DNA of 64,000 nt from Verrucomicrobiota bacterium (GCA_023432225.1 JAEYUW010000043.1:62001-126000); one strand, 5' to 3'. Positions 41,921 to 50,738 are shown, counted from the stretch's first letter. Numbers and translations are program-made. Notes: generated by a model from the letters alone, not told the origin.

Positions 41921-43177
41921 TCAATGTGAGGCAGCGTGCAGGCGGGCCAGCAAGTCAAAGAATTCCGGGAAGGTCTTCGAGCAGCACGCCGGGTCCTGAA
42001 TTGTGAGCCACGGGCGGCCATCGCCGTGCCGGTCGTGACAGCCGAGAATCCCGAAACTCATCGCGAAACGATGGTCGTGATACGTCTCGATTTTCACGTC
42101 CGCCACGAGCGGGCGCGGGTGGATTTCGAGCGAGTCTTCCTGCTCGATCACGTGCTGGCCGAGCTTGCGCAACTCGCGCGCCATGCCGGCGACGCGGTCG
42201 GTTTCCTGTTTGCGCGTGTGGGCGATGCCGCTGATGCGCGTCGGTCCGTCGAGCAGCGGGGCGATCGCCGCGAGCGTGAGGAAGGTGTCGGAAAATTCGC
42301 GGAAGTTGCGCGTCACGCCGCGATGGCGCGCGCCGCGCGGGGCGGAGCAGGTGAAGGAGCCGGTTGCTGACGACGTGTGCAGACCGACTTCGGCGAGCAC
42401 GTCGCGGAACTTGAAATCGCCCTGGAGCGTGCCGTGGTAGTTGGGCAGGGCGAGTTCGCCGCCGGTGACGAGCGGCAGCGCCAGAAAATAGCTGGCGGCG
42501 GACGCGTCGCCCTCGATGTCGTAGACGGCCGGCGCGGGCGAAAATTGTTTCACCATCGCCTCGGTCATCACCACGAACGGCTTCGAGCCCGCCTCGCTGG
42601 TGAGGCGCACGTGCAGCGGAGTGCGCGCGTGCGGTGCGACCATCAGCAGCGCGGACAGCATCTGGCTGCTCTCGGAGGCGTCGAGCGCGACGGTGCCGCC
42701 GGGCAGACCTGCGGTGCGGAGCGTAAACGGGAACGAACGCGAGTCGGCCTGCGCGCCTTGCATGGCGAGCGCATCGAGCAGCGCGCCGATCGGACGCCGG
42801 CGCATGGCTTCGTCGCCATCGAAATGATAGACGCCGTCGGGCCGCAGGCAGACGAACGCGGTGAGAAAGCGCGCGGCGGTGCCGGCGTTGCCGACGTCGA
42901 TGCGCGCCTCGCGATTCGGAATGAGTCCGCCGCGGCCGGTGATCGTGATCGTCAGCGCGTGTTCGTCGAACTCGACGGTGAAACCCAGCGCACGCAGCGC
43001 GGCGATCATGATGCGCGTGTCACGGCTGAAAAGCGCGCCGCGCAGCGTGACGGTGCGATCGGAGAGCGCGGCGAGGATGAGCGCGCGATTCGTGATGCTT
43101 TTCGAGCCGGGCAGCGAGGCGGTGCCGCGGACGGGGCGCGTGAAGGGGCGAATCGGAAGTTCGGCGGGGAGAGACAT
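41921..43177 (-). CDS. aroA: 3-phosphoshikimate 1-carboxyvinyltransferase (EPSP synthase)
   Basis: A 418-residue enzyme of the shikimate pathway, joining shikimate-3-phosphate and PEP. Visible motifs: LPGSKSITNRALILAAL near the N-terminus, DVGNAGTAARFLTAF, the ESSQMLSALLM segment, DGDASAASYFLAL-type DIEGDASAASYF, and ETDRVAGMARELRKLG with the late DHRFAMSF. The sequence is complete and carries no insert. It is second in the minus-strand run, separated from tyrA by a 62-bp gap with a palindromic repeat. Confidence 0.95.
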   Translation of the reverse strand: MSLPAELPIRPFTRPVRGTASLPGSKSITNRALILAALSDRTVTLRGALFSRDTRIMIAALRALGFTVEFDEHALTITITGRGGLIPNREARIDVGNAGTAARFLTAFVCLRPDGVYHFDGDEAMRRRPIGALLDALAMQGAQADSRSFPFTLRTAGLPGGTVALDASESSQMLSALLMVAPHARTPLHVRLTSEAGSKPFVVMTEAMVKQFSPAPAVYDIEGDASAASYFLALPLVTGGELALPNYHGTLQGDFKFRDVLAEVGLHTSSATGSFTCSAPRGARHRGVTRNFREFSDTFLTLAAIAPLLDGPTRISGIAHTRKQETDRVAGMARELRKLGQHVIEQEDSLEIHPRPLVADVKIETYHDHRFAMSFGILGCHDRHGDGRPWLTIQDPACCSKTFPEFFDLLARLHAASH

Positions 43178-43186
43178 GGTGAGAGC

Positions 43187-43238
43187 TGTAGCGGCGGTCT
43201 GTGACCGCCGAGACGGCGCTCATAGAGCGCCGCTACAG
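43187..43238. repeat. Double palindrome GTAGCGGCGG...CGCCGCTAC
   Basis: GTAGCGGCGGTCTGTGACCG and GGCGCTCATAGAGCGCCG followed by CTAC, filling the tyrA-aroA gap. The outer ends match the GTAG...CTAC family. Confidence 0.8.
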
Positions 43239-43239
43239 G

Positions 43240-44097
43240 TTAGGCGGGCGGTGGGCGGAACTGGTCGCGATACGCGCGGCCGCGTTCGAGGATGGCCTGC
43301 ACTTCGAACCAGTCGCGGTTGGCCAACGCCCGTTCCATGCCGTGCAACTCGTCCTGGTAGGCGCGGAGAGCGCGGAGGACCTCGTCGCGGTTTTGCTCGA
43401 GGATGGTCTTCCAGAGTTTCGGGTCGCTGCCGGCGATGCGCGTGGTGTCGCGCAGGCCGCCGCCGGAAAAATTGCGCCAGCCGTGCTCGCGCTTCGCGAG
43501 CGAGGCGCAGAGCGTGGACGCGAGCACCTGCGGCAGATGACTGATGTGCGCGACGATCTCATCGTGGACGTCGGGCGCGACCGTGGCGACTTCGGCATCG
43601 AGGGCCTGCCAAAAGGCGGCGACGCGCTCGGCCGCCGTCGTGTCGGTCTCGGGTAAAGGCGTGACGAAGACGACGCGGCGCGCGAAGAGATCGGGACGGG
43701 CGTGTTCCCAGCCGGTTTTCTCCGAGCCCGCCATCGGATGTGAGCCGACGAAGGTCGCGCGTCCGGCGAGTGCGGTCGTCGCGTGGCGGCAGATTTCGCC
43801 TTTCACGCTGCCCACGTCGGTGACGATCGCGTGCGGCGCGAGGGCGGGGGCGATTTCCTGGGCGAGCGGCACGATGCGGTCGACCGGCGAGCAAATGATC
43901 ACGACGTCGGCGCCGCTCGCGGCGGCGGCGGGAGTGTCCGCGACGGCGTCGCACCACGGCTGATCACGCAGCGCGAGGCGCGCTTCGGGTTTGCGCGCCC
44001 AGAGCGTGACGTGCGACGCGGCGCCAAAATGCTTCGCTGCCTGCGCGACGGAACCGCCGAGCAGGCCGGGCGCGAGGATGGCGAGCCGCGGATGCAT
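43240..44097 (-). CDS. tyrA: Prephenate dehydrogenase
   Basis: A 285-residue NAD(P)-dependent enzyme that turns prephenate into 4-hydroxyphenylpyruvate for tyrosine. The ATG at 44097 is preferred because AGGTG lies six bases upstream; a GTG at 44106 would add three residues. N-terminal Rossmann motif ILAPGLLGGSVAQA, then DVGSVKGEICRHAT, and the catalytic VGSHPMAGSEKTGWEHA with its His, followed by the helical domain (HDEIVAHISHLPQVLAS). There is no chorismate mutase or ACT domain. It is the first gene of tyrA-aroA-cmk-plsC. Confidence 0.92.
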   Translation of the reverse strand: MHPRLAILAPGLLGGSVAQAAKHFGAASHVTLWARKPEARLALRDQPWCDAVADTPAAAASGADVVIICSPVDRIVPLAQEIAPALAPHAIVTDVGSVKGEICRHATTALAGRATFVGSHPMAGSEKTGWEHARPDLFARRVVFVTPLPETDTTAAERVAAFWQALDAEVATVAPDVHDEIVAHISHLPQVLASTLCASLAKREHGWRNFSGGGLRDTTRIAGSDPKLWKTILEQNRDEVLRALRAYQDELHGMERALANRDWFEVQAILERGRAYRDQFRPPPA

Positions 44098-44158
44098 CCG
44101 GCGCACCTAACCGGCTCGCCGCGCGGTTGTCCAGCGCGCGGGCGGCAATCGCGTTGCC

Positions 44159-45811
44159 ATGACGCGAAAAGCGCGCTGCGCTGGTGTCGTGCGTTTCGAC
44201 AAGGAAGCGGAGTTCGTGGAGGAGACCGCGACACAACGTTGGCGGCGGAGGCTGACCATTGCGGGCGGTCTGGTGCTGCTGAGCGGAGCAGCTGCCGGCT
44301 GGTGGTTCTGGGCGGAACAGCGGGGAGACGCGCGCGACAAGGTGGAGCATGCCGCGGCGGTGGCGGCGGCGGAGACCCAATTGACGGCGGCGCAAGCGGC
44401 GCTGCAGGAGCCCAATCTGGCGGCGGACGAAGAGATTCGCCGACTCGAAGCCCTGGCGACCGGGCAGCGGCGAATGGCGGCGCTGCGACCGGAACGATTT
44501 GAGGAGCAACTCGAGGAGGTGCAAAAAACCGAGCAACGCGTCGCGGAGGCGCGCGCCGTGCTCGCCCGGCGCCGGAGCGACGAGGCGGAAGCGCAGGCTC
44601 ACGCGCGGCGGGCGGCGGGCGATATGGCCGGCGGCGCGGAGCAGTTGCGCGAGGCGCTGAGATTACAGCGCGAGGTGAACGCGGGGGCGTCGGACTCGGT
44701 TCGCAACTTCGATCGCGAACTGCGTCTGCAGCGCGAGTTGGCGGAAATCGTGGCGGAGCCGCTGCTGCAAACGGTCACGTTGAAAACCGACCAGGCGAAG
44801 GCGGCGATCGCCGGTGAACGTTGGGAGGAGGCGCTCGGGCTTTTTCGCGAGGCGCGGGAAATCCAGGAGCGGCTCAACCGCGAGTTTCCCCGCACGCGCT
44901 ATTCCGATTTATCGGCGATCGCGCGGCTCGAGGCGGAGATCGCGGCGTTGACCGCAGATGGTCTCGATGCGCAGGTGAATGATCGGGTGCAGCGAGCGCG
45001 TCAGCTGGCGACCGGAGGAAGGACGGAGGAGGCCGTGAAGGAACTGGTGGCGGCGGCCGCGGCGCAGCGGCAGCTCAACGAGCATTTTGGCAAGAGCCGC
45101 TTCGTCTCGATGGAGCGCCTGGAAGAGATCGAAGTGGAGCGGCAGACACTGCTCGTGGAAGAGCCGTTGCGGGCGGCGCGGGCGAAGGCCGAGGACGGGC
45201 GGCGCTTTTTGCGGAAGCGGCAGATTTTTCAATTTCAGCAGAGTGTTCGGGAAGCGCTGGAGGCGATGGAGGATTTGAAAGCGCGCTTTCCCAAGGCGCG
45301 GCTGCGCGACGAGGAGCTGCGGATGGCTTTGGCGTTTCTCAATCTGCGCTCGGCGGACATCGCGGCGTTGCAGGATCGGATCTACGATCAGCTCGCGCCG
45401 CTCGGCGACGGCCCGCGGGCGATGCTCCGCGCGGAGGTGCTGCAGGCGGATTTCGCCAAAGTGGTGGGCCTGAATCCGAGCCGGAATCCCGGGCGCGCGC
45501 TGCCGGTGGACTCCATCACGTATGCGGAGGCGGAGGAGTTTTGCCGGCGGCTCGGCTGGGTTCTCGGGTGGCGCGTGCGGTTGCCGAGCGACGACGAGAT
45601 GCGCAGCGCGCAGGCGACCGGCGCGGATTTTCAGAACGTAAACGGCGGCCTCGCGGAGTGGATCGCGAGCGCGGGCGGCCGGGAAACTCCGGACGCGTCG
45701 GTCTGGCTGAACACCGGGGAAATCGCACGAGCGCCGCGCAACGAGCGCGTGCGCACGCGGGGATTCCGCGTGGTGGTGGAGGTGGACCTCGCGCGGCTGG
45801 GCGAGGAGTGA
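44159..45811 (+). CDS. Membrane-anchored coiled-coil protein with degenerate FGE-sulfatase (SUMF1-like) domain
   Basis: A 550-residue protein. One membrane helix at about residues 33-51 follows a short cytoplasmic N-terminus. Residues 60-390 are long charged helices rich in Glu/Arg/Ala, probably coiled coil. The last 130 residues match the formylglycine-generating-enzyme-like fold used by many signalling proteins: VDSITYAEAEEFCRRLGWVL, GWRVRLPSDDEM, a GLAEWIAS segment and the final RTRGFRVVVE. The two catalytic cysteines of true FGE are not seen, so it is likely a binding module. It is divergent from tyrA. Function unknown. Confidence 0.75.
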   Translation: MTRKARCAGVVRFDKEAEFVEETATQRWRRRLTIAGGLVLLSGAAAGWWFWAEQRGDARDKVEHAAAVAAAETQLTAAQAALQEPNLAADEEIRRLEALATGQRRMAALRPERFEEQLEEVQKTEQRVAEARAVLARRRSDEAEAQAHARRAAGDMAGGAEQLREALRLQREVNAGASDSVRNFDRELRLQRELAEIVAEPLLQTVTLKTDQAKAAIAGERWEEALGLFREAREIQERLNREFPRTRYSDLSAIARLEAEIAALTADGLDAQVNDRVQRARQLATGGRTEEAVKELVAAAAAQRQLNEHFGKSRFVSMERLEEIEVERQTLLVEEPLRAARAKAEDGRRFLRKRQIFQFQQSVREALEAMEDLKARFPKARLRDEELRMALAFLNLRSADIAALQDRIYDQLAPLGDGPRAMLRAEVLQADFAKVVGLNPSRNPGRALPVDSITYAEAEEFCRRLGWVLGWRVRLPSDDEMRSAQATGADFQNVNGGLAEWIASAGGRETPDASVWLNTGEIARAPRNERVRTRGFRVVVEVDLARLGEE

Positions 45812-45823
45812 GCGAGCGCTGGC

Positions 45824-46252
45824 TTAGCTGGATTTCGCTCCCGCGAGTTTGAGAATCCGCGCGAATTCGGCGGGTTTCACCGGTTGCACGGAGAGGCGGC
45901 TGATGCGGACGAGCGCGATGTCTTTCAGCGCGGCGTCGGCTTTCACTTGCGCGAGCGTGACAGGCTGCGGCAGCGGTTTGCCGGCGGCGAGTTCGACGGC
46001 GACCCAGCCTTCGTCGGGCGAGTCCGCGGTCGGATCGGGAAAGGCGGTGCGCTTCACTCGGGCGAGGCCGACGATGCATTTGTCGTCACCGCTGTGATAA
46101 TAAAACACCTCGTCGCCGGCGCGCATGGCCTTGAGGTGATTGCGGGCGGCGTAGTTGCGGACGCCGGTCCAGGCGGTCGTGCCGTCGCGCACGAAATCGT
46201 CCCACGAGTAGTCCTCGGGTTCCTGTTTCACGAGCCAGTATTGCGTTGTCAT
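45824..46252 (-). CDS. EVE domain protein
   Basis: A 142-residue PUA-fold protein from the ATG at 46252. The EVE signature is complete: MTTQYWLVKQEPEDYSWDDF, then WTGVRNYAARNHLKAMRAGD, EVFYYHSG, and CIVGLARVKRTAFPDPTA. EVE/thymocyte-nuclear-protein-1 family members bind modified bases (5-methylcytosine or related marks) in DNA or RNA. It is a single gene convergent with the FGE-like protein. Confidence 0.92.
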   Translation of the reverse strand: MTTQYWLVKQEPEDYSWDDFVRDGTTAWTGVRNYAARNHLKAMRAGDEVFYYHSGDDKCIVGLARVKRTAFPDPTADSPDEGWVAVELAAGKPLPQPVTLAQVKADAALKDIALVRISRLSVQPVKPAEFARILKLAGAKSS

Positions 46253-46281
46253 GCGGGGAGGAGCGGGGTTTCTTGCCGCCC

Positions 46282-46410
46282 ATGGAGGAGCAAGATCCGG
46301 AGTTGATGAAGAAAGCGCAGCGAGCGCAATGGATCCTTTACGGAGTGATGCTCCTGTTCCTGGTGATTCCGTTCGTGGTGCTGTGGTATTTGCGGCGCGG
46401 AACGCCCTGA
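46282..46410 (+). CDS. 42-residue single-helix membrane peptide
   Basis: MEEQDPELMKKAQRAQWILY is followed by GVMLLFLVIPFVVLWYLRRG and TP, then TGA at 46408-46410. One membrane helix with a charged N-terminus and Arg-Arg after the helix. It ends three bases before the ATG of the PIN-TRAM gene, so co-translation is likely. It may be a subunit or leader for that protein. Confidence 0.65.
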   Translation: MEEQDPELMKKAQRAQWILYGVMLLFLVIPFVVLWYLRRGTP

Positions 46411-46413
46411 GCC

Positions 46414-47427
46414 ATGAAGAAGACACTGCTCACGATCCGCCTGTGTTTCCTCGCGCTGTGCGTGCTCGGGTCGTGGCTGCTGTGCTACACGATCCCGGAG
46501 TGGGATCATTATCGCGGCGTGGCGATGACCGTCGGCGGGTTGATCGGCATCCTCGTGGTGTTGGTCGACGTGCTGCTGAAGGGGTTTTCGCTGCGCGGGC
46601 TTTCGGCCATCACGTTCGGGCTCGCGATCGGCGCGCTGGTCGCGTGGCTGCTGGGCACCTCGCCGCTGCTGAAGCGGGCGGATGAGCAGATGATTTATCT
46701 CAGCCAACTCGCGCTGTTCATTATCTGCAGCTACCTCGGCGCCGTCATCGCTCTGCGCGGGAAGGACGAGTTCAATCTGGTGATTCCCTACGTGCGCTTC
46801 GTGCCGCACGACGTCGATGTGCCGTTGGTGGTGGTGGACACCAGCGCGTTGATCGATGGACGCATCGCGCGGATTTGCGAAACGCAGTTTCTCGGCGCGG
46901 CGCTGGTGATCCCGTCCTTCGTGCTGAGCGAACTGCAACACGTCGCCGATTCGTCCGACCCGGTGAAACAGGCGCGCGGTCGCCGCGGCCTCGAGGTGCT
47001 CAACGAGCTGCGCCGCATCAAGCATCTCGATATTCGCATTCACCAAAGCGACGTCACCCGCCGCCAGGATCTCGAGGCGAAGCTCGTCTTCCTCGCGCAA
47101 TCGATGCGCGCGAAGCTGCTCACGACCGACTACAATCTCGCCAAGATGGCGCAGTTTCACGGCGTGGCGTGGCTGAACCTGCACGCGCTCGACAAGGCGC
47201 TGCGCCCGGAAATCGTCATCGGCGAAAGCGTGGAGGTGGAGCTGAGCAAGCCCGGCAAGGACGAAGGGCAGGCAGTCGGTTATCTGAGCGACGGCTCCAT
47301 GGTGGTCGTGAACAACGGCCGCGCCTACCTCGGCAAGCGCGTCGCGGCGGAAATCACCGGCGTGCTGCCCACGAGCGGCGGGAAGATGATCTTCGCCAAT
47401 CTGCTCGGCGAAGCGGACGCCTCCTAA
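46414..47427 (+). CDS. PIN/TRAM domain membrane protein (YacL-like)
   Basis: A 337-residue protein with four N-terminal membrane helices (residues about 5-110), a PIN nuclease domain (VVVDTSALIDGRIARICE, then LVIPSFVLSELQHVADSSD, RGRRGLEVLNEL and LLTTDYNLAKMA, which hold the acidic active-site residues) and a C-terminal TRAM domain (VEVELSKPGKDEGQAVGYLS). This is the YacL/TRAM-PIN family, thought to be a membrane-bound RNase. It follows the 42-residue peptide by three bases. Confidence 0.9.
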   Translation: MKKTLLTIRLCFLALCVLGSWLLCYTIPEWDHYRGVAMTVGGLIGILVVLVDVLLKGFSLRGLSAITFGLAIGALVAWLLGTSPLLKRADEQMIYLSQLALFIICSYLGAVIALRGKDEFNLVIPYVRFVPHDVDVPLVVVDTSALIDGRIARICETQFLGAALVIPSFVLSELQHVADSSDPVKQARGRRGLEVLNELRRIKHLDIRIHQSDVTRRQDLEAKLVFLAQSMRAKLLTTDYNLAKMAQFHGVAWLNLHALDKALRPEIVIGESVEVELSKPGKDEGQAVGYLSDGSMVVVNNGRAYLGKRVAAEITGVLPTSGGKMIFANLLGEADAS

Positions 47428-47464
47428 GCGCGCAGTATTTTTCGGCTGTGGCAAATTCGGCTTG

Positions 47465-47496
47465 CTGTCCTATCTGTCCTAGTGCTTATAGGACAG
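47465..47496 (+). promoter_or_regulatory. Putative GntR (YtrA-type) operator overlapping a promoter
   Basis: Three half sites: CTGTCCTA at 47465-47472 and again at 47474-47481, and the inverted TAGGACAG at 47489-47496 (CTGTCCTA-N7-TAGGACAG). A possible promoter is TTGCTG (47462-47467), 18 bases, TTATAG (47486-47491), so the palindrome covers the -10 box. The expected start point, about 47498, coincides with the GTG of the next small ORF. Confidence 0.7.
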
Positions 47497-47497
47497 T

Positions 47498-47623
47498 GTG
47501 AGCCCCGTCCATGGTTTGTTTTTGTTCGGTATCCTGATCTGCGCCTACTCCGCCCAAGCCTGGGCGAAGAAGTGCCACGATGAACTGAAGGCGATCCGGC
47601 GGGAGCTCGAGCGACGGGACTGA
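47498..47623 (+). CDS. 41-residue leader-like membrane peptide of the ABC operon
   Basis: GTG start at 47498, two bases after the operator; reads MSPVHGLFLFGILICAYSAQ then AWAKKCHDELKAIRRELERRD and stops at TGA 47621-47623. One hydrophobic helix and a charged tail. Seven bases separate it from the GntR gene. It may be a leaderless small protein of the transporter operon. Confidence 0.6.
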   Translation: MSPVHGLFLFGILICAYSAQAWAKKCHDELKAIRRELERRD

Positions 47624-47630
47624 GCTGCCC

Positions 47631-48014
47631 ATGCTGCCGTTCTCCATCGAGCTGAAGCCCGGCCTGCCCATCACAGAGCAGGTGTTGTTCGCCGTGAAGA
47701 AGGCGGTGGTGGCGGGCCAGCTTAAAGCAGGAGCGCCGTTCCCGTCCGTGCGCGTGCTGAGCCAGGAGCTGCAGATCAATCCGAACACGGCGCACAAGAT
47801 CATCGCCACGCTGGTGGCCGAGGGCGTGCTCGTGACGACACCGGCGGTGGGCAGCATCGTCGCCGAGCGCGGCGTGGTGGACCGGGCGGCGAAGGCGGAG
47901 CTGCTCGGCGACGAGTTGGAGCGCGTGGTGGTGGAGGCCAAGAAACTCGGCCTCACGCTCGATGAAGTGCAGAGCGGGCTCGCGGCGCACTGGAAGCGCC
48001 TCGGCCGGAAATGA
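47631..48014 (+). CDS. GntR-family transcriptional regulator, YtrA subfamily
   Basis: A 127-residue regulator: the winged-helix domain covers residues 8-75 (GLPITEQVLFAVKKAVVAGQ, GAPFPSVRVLSQELQINPNT, AHKIIATLVAEGVLV) and a short helical C-terminus follows, as in the YtrA subfamily that lacks a large effector domain. Such regulators autoregulate operons for ABC transporters. Here the operon continues with an ATPase 7 bp downstream and a permease, and a palindromic operator lies at 47465-47496. Confidence 0.92.
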   Translation: MLPFSIELKPGLPITEQVLFAVKKAVVAGQLKAGAPFPSVRVLSQELQINPNTAHKIIATLVAEGVLVTTPAVGSIVAERGVVDRAAKAELLGDELERVVVEAKKLGLTLDEVQSGLAAHWKRLGRK

Positions 48015-48021
48015 TTTCCCC

Positions 48022-48942
48022 ATGAACCCCATCGAAACCGAAGGCCTGACGCGCCGCTACTGGCGCCACGAGGCGGTGCACGATCTGAGCTTTCACGTGC
48101 CGGAGGGCAGCGTCAGCGCGCTGCTCGGGCCGAACGGCGCTGGCAAGACGACGACGCTGAAGATGCTGATGAATCTGCTCGCGCCCAGCTCCGGCGTGGC
48201 GCGCGTGCTGGGCGTGGAGGCCGCGCGGTTGGGCGAGCGCGAGCGCCAGCAGATTGGCTACGTTTCGGAAAACCAGCAGCAGCCGCTGTGGATGACGGTG
48301 CGGCAACTGCTGGATTACTGTCGGCCGTTTTACCCCACGTGGGATCGAGAGCTGGAAGCGAAACTGCTCGTCGACTTCGATCTGCCGGAGAAGCGCAAGC
48401 TGTCGCAGCTCTCGCGCGGTATGCTCATGAAAGCGGTGCTGCTTTCGTCGCTCGCGTATCGGCCGAAGCTGCTGGTGCTCGATGAGCCGTTCAGCGGACT
48501 CGACCCGCTGGCGCGTCACGAGTTTGTCGCGGGATTGATCGAGGCGGCGCGGCTGGGCGATTGGACCGTGCTGGTGTCCTCGCACGACATCGATGACGTG
48601 GAAAAACTCGTCGATCGCGCCGTGATGATCGATGCCGGCCGGCTGGTTTTGCAGGAAAGCACCGACGAGTTGGCGGCGCGATTCCGTCGCGTGGAAGTGC
48701 AACTCGAGGCGACGACGCCGACCGCATTCGCTGGTGCGCCGTTGGCCACTTGGTGGGAGTGGGCGCACGAAGGCGCGCGCGTGCAGTTCGTCGACAGCGA
48801 CTTCGATCCCGCGCGCACCGAGGCGGCGTGCCGCGAGTGTTTTCCGGCGGCGCAGGTGCGCGCGCTGCCGATGAGTTTGCGGGAAATCTTCATCAGTCTG
48901 GCGCGGGCCCGCCGGCGCAGTGCGAAAGGAGCGGCGGCATGA
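48022..48942 (+). CDS. ABC transporter ATP-binding protein
   Basis: A 306-residue ATPase from the ATG at 48022. Walker A is GPNGAGKTTT (about residues 35-44), the Q-loop region reads IGYVSENQQQPLW, the signature is the variant LSQLSRGMLMK instead of LSGGQ, Walker B is LLVLDEPFSGLDP, and the H-loop is SSHDIDD. The C-terminal 90 residues (VEVQLEATTPTAFAG onward) form an extension like the YtrB/BcrA group of exporters. It overlaps the permease start by four bases (ATGA), so they are coupled. Confidence 0.93.
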   Translation: MNPIETEGLTRRYWRHEAVHDLSFHVPEGSVSALLGPNGAGKTTTLKMLMNLLAPSSGVARVLGVEAARLGERERQQIGYVSENQQQPLWMTVRQLLDYCRPFYPTWDRELEAKLLVDFDLPEKRKLSQLSRGMLMKAVLLSSLAYRPKLLVLDEPFSGLDPLARHEFVAGLIEAARLGDWTVLVSSHDIDDVEKLVDRAVMIDAGRLVLQESTDELAARFRRVEVQLEATTPTAFAGAPLATWWEWAHEGARVQFVDSDFDPARTEAACRECFPAAQVRALPMSLREIFISLARARRRSAKGAAA

Positions 48943-50669
48943 AACTCGTGTGGCACATCGTGGCGAAAGATCTGCGGCGGCATCAGTTGCCGTATGGATT
49001 GTGGCTCTGTCTGCTGCTCGCGAAGCAGGCGGTGCTGGTGCTCGCGTTTTCTGATTGGTCGGTCGACGCGGAGTGGTTCGAACATCTGCAGACCGGCGAC
49101 ATGGTGCTGAGCGTGGTGGAGAGCGTTGTAGCCTTTCTGCTGGTGGGCGGCTGGGTGCTGGAAGATCCGTTGGTGGGCTCGACGCAATTCTGGGTCACGC
49201 GTCCGGTGAGTGGACGGCGCCTGCTCGGAGCGAAGGCACTCGGGGTCGCGTTACTGTTTGTGGCGGTGCCGTTGGTCGTGGCGGGGACGGGGTGGCTCGC
49301 TTGTGGGCTGACGGGAACGGAATTGGGGCAGCAAGCGATCATTTTCCTCAGCGTGCAGATGGCGCTCGTCGCGATCGCTTTCGTGATCGGCGCGCTCTCG
49401 GATCGCGGCAGCCGGTTCCTGTTGCTGTTGTTGGGCGTGGCGGTGGCTGTGTTCGTGCTGACGCCGCTGGTGCCGAAGCTTTTCACGGTCTACCCGGAGA
49501 CGCGGGCGCTGGCGGCGACGCGCGTCGTCGTAGGTTTGGCTCTCATCGGGGCTGCGATGATGGGGGCGATCTGGCTGCAATACGTTCCGCGGCGCGCCCT
49601 CGCCGGTGCGGCGTGGCTGCTGGGCGGTGTGGCACTCGGAATCGCGGCGTGGAATCAGTTTCCCATCGAACTGCACCGCGGATGGCGGCATCTGCCCGAG
49701 CCGTTGACCGAAGCGCAAGGAGTGCAATTGGAGATTCGCGGTGTGCGGCCGGCCCAGCCGACCACCTATCAGAAGACGCCGTCCGGGAAGCGCTGGGTCG
49801 ATGTGATTTGCGCCGTGCAGAACGTGCCCGCGCACTTGCGGTTGAGCGTTTCCTATGGGCGCCTCGTGTTTACCGCCGCCGATGGCCAACGCCACGAAGC
49901 GGAACGCGTGCTCACCGCCACGCAGGGTGGGTTCGAGGAAGAGGTGCGCGCCGCGCTGGAGGTGCGACCCTACGCTTTTGCCAACGACGCGGAAACCGTC
50001 GCGCATCTTCCCGCGAAGGTGGAGGAGCCAGAGCGGCGCTGGGACGACATTCAGAAAGATCTCGCCGCAGGCAAACTGAGCCCGAACCAAGCCGCGGAGC
50101 AGTTGCGGGTCCTCAAGCCGGTAATCGGCGGGCGCGAGATGCCAACTCTGACGGCACACTTGCTCGTGCCCGATTGGCTGGTGACGCAACTGACGACAGG
50201 CACCGTGAGCATGGAGGTGCAGGCCGACGTGAAATTTGCGCGGCTCCGCCGGCGAGGCGAGGCCTCGTTGGATGAACCTGGCTCCTGGTGTATGGACGGG
50301 TTCCGGGCGCGGATGGTCGGCGACGCACTCGTGCATCACCCGGGCCGCAGCGTGCTCGACGTTACGATTGTCTCGACGAGGACGGCGGCCCAGACGCGAC
50401 CGCACTATTACGTCCTGAATCGTGAGATCGGCTATGTGAGTGCGCCTGCCAGCAAGCGGTCGAAGGGGCCGCTGCCGGTGCCGACGTTCGCGGCAGTGCG
50501 CTTTGGCATCAATGAAGCGTTGCCGCGCATCTGGCGCGACGGTGGGTGGAGCGTCGCGCCGCGCGTCGAGCACGGGCTGACTTTGGCGGCTCTCACGATC
50601 GACGAAGTCGGTCTTGTGCGGCGCTCGGCGCAGCGGACCAATGTGCCGTGGGGCGTGCAGTTGAAATAA
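48939..50669 (+). CDS. ABC transporter permease with large C-terminal extracytoplasmic domain
   Basis: A 576-residue protein from the ATG at 48939. The first 260 residues contain about six membrane helices (LWLCLLLAKQAVLVLAFSDW; VESVVAFLLVGGWVL; GVALLFVAVPLVVAGTGWLA; FLLLLLGVAVAVFVLTPLV; GLALIGAAMMGAIWL; AGAAWLLGGVALGIAAW), like ABC-2-type exporters. The remaining 310 residues are soluble, with beta-rich segments and a DDIQKDLAAGKLSPNQAAEQ helix, and no recognised family. This large soluble part is unusual for a YtrA-linked permease. Last gene of the operon; a hairpin follows at 50739-50763. Confidence 0.82.
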   Translation: MKLVWHIVAKDLRRHQLPYGLWLCLLLAKQAVLVLAFSDWSVDAEWFEHLQTGDMVLSVVESVVAFLLVGGWVLEDPLVGSTQFWVTRPVSGRRLLGAKALGVALLFVAVPLVVAGTGWLACGLTGTELGQQAIIFLSVQMALVAIAFVIGALSDRGSRFLLLLLGVAVAVFVLTPLVPKLFTVYPETRALAATRVVVGLALIGAAMMGAIWLQYVPRRALAGAAWLLGGVALGIAAWNQFPIELHRGWRHLPEPLTEAQGVQLEIRGVRPAQPTTYQKTPSGKRWVDVICAVQNVPAHLRLSVSYGRLVFTAADGQRHEAERVLTATQGGFEEEVRAALEVRPYAFANDAETVAHLPAKVEEPERRWDDIQKDLAAGKLSPNQAAEQLRVLKPVIGGREMPTLTAHLLVPDWLVTQLTTGTVSMEVQADVKFARLRRRGEASLDEPGSWCMDGFRARMVGDALVHHPGRSVLDVTIVSTRTAAQTRPHYYVLNREIGYVSAPASKRSKGPLPVPTFAAVRFGINEALPRIWRDGGWSVAPRVEHGLTLAALTIDEVGLVRRSAQRTNVPWGVQLK

Positions 50670-50738
50670 CCAAGCCGCCGCTTCCACCTTTGGGGATGTT
50701 GTAGCGCATAACGCACATCCTCGTGCAGAGTAACGTGG

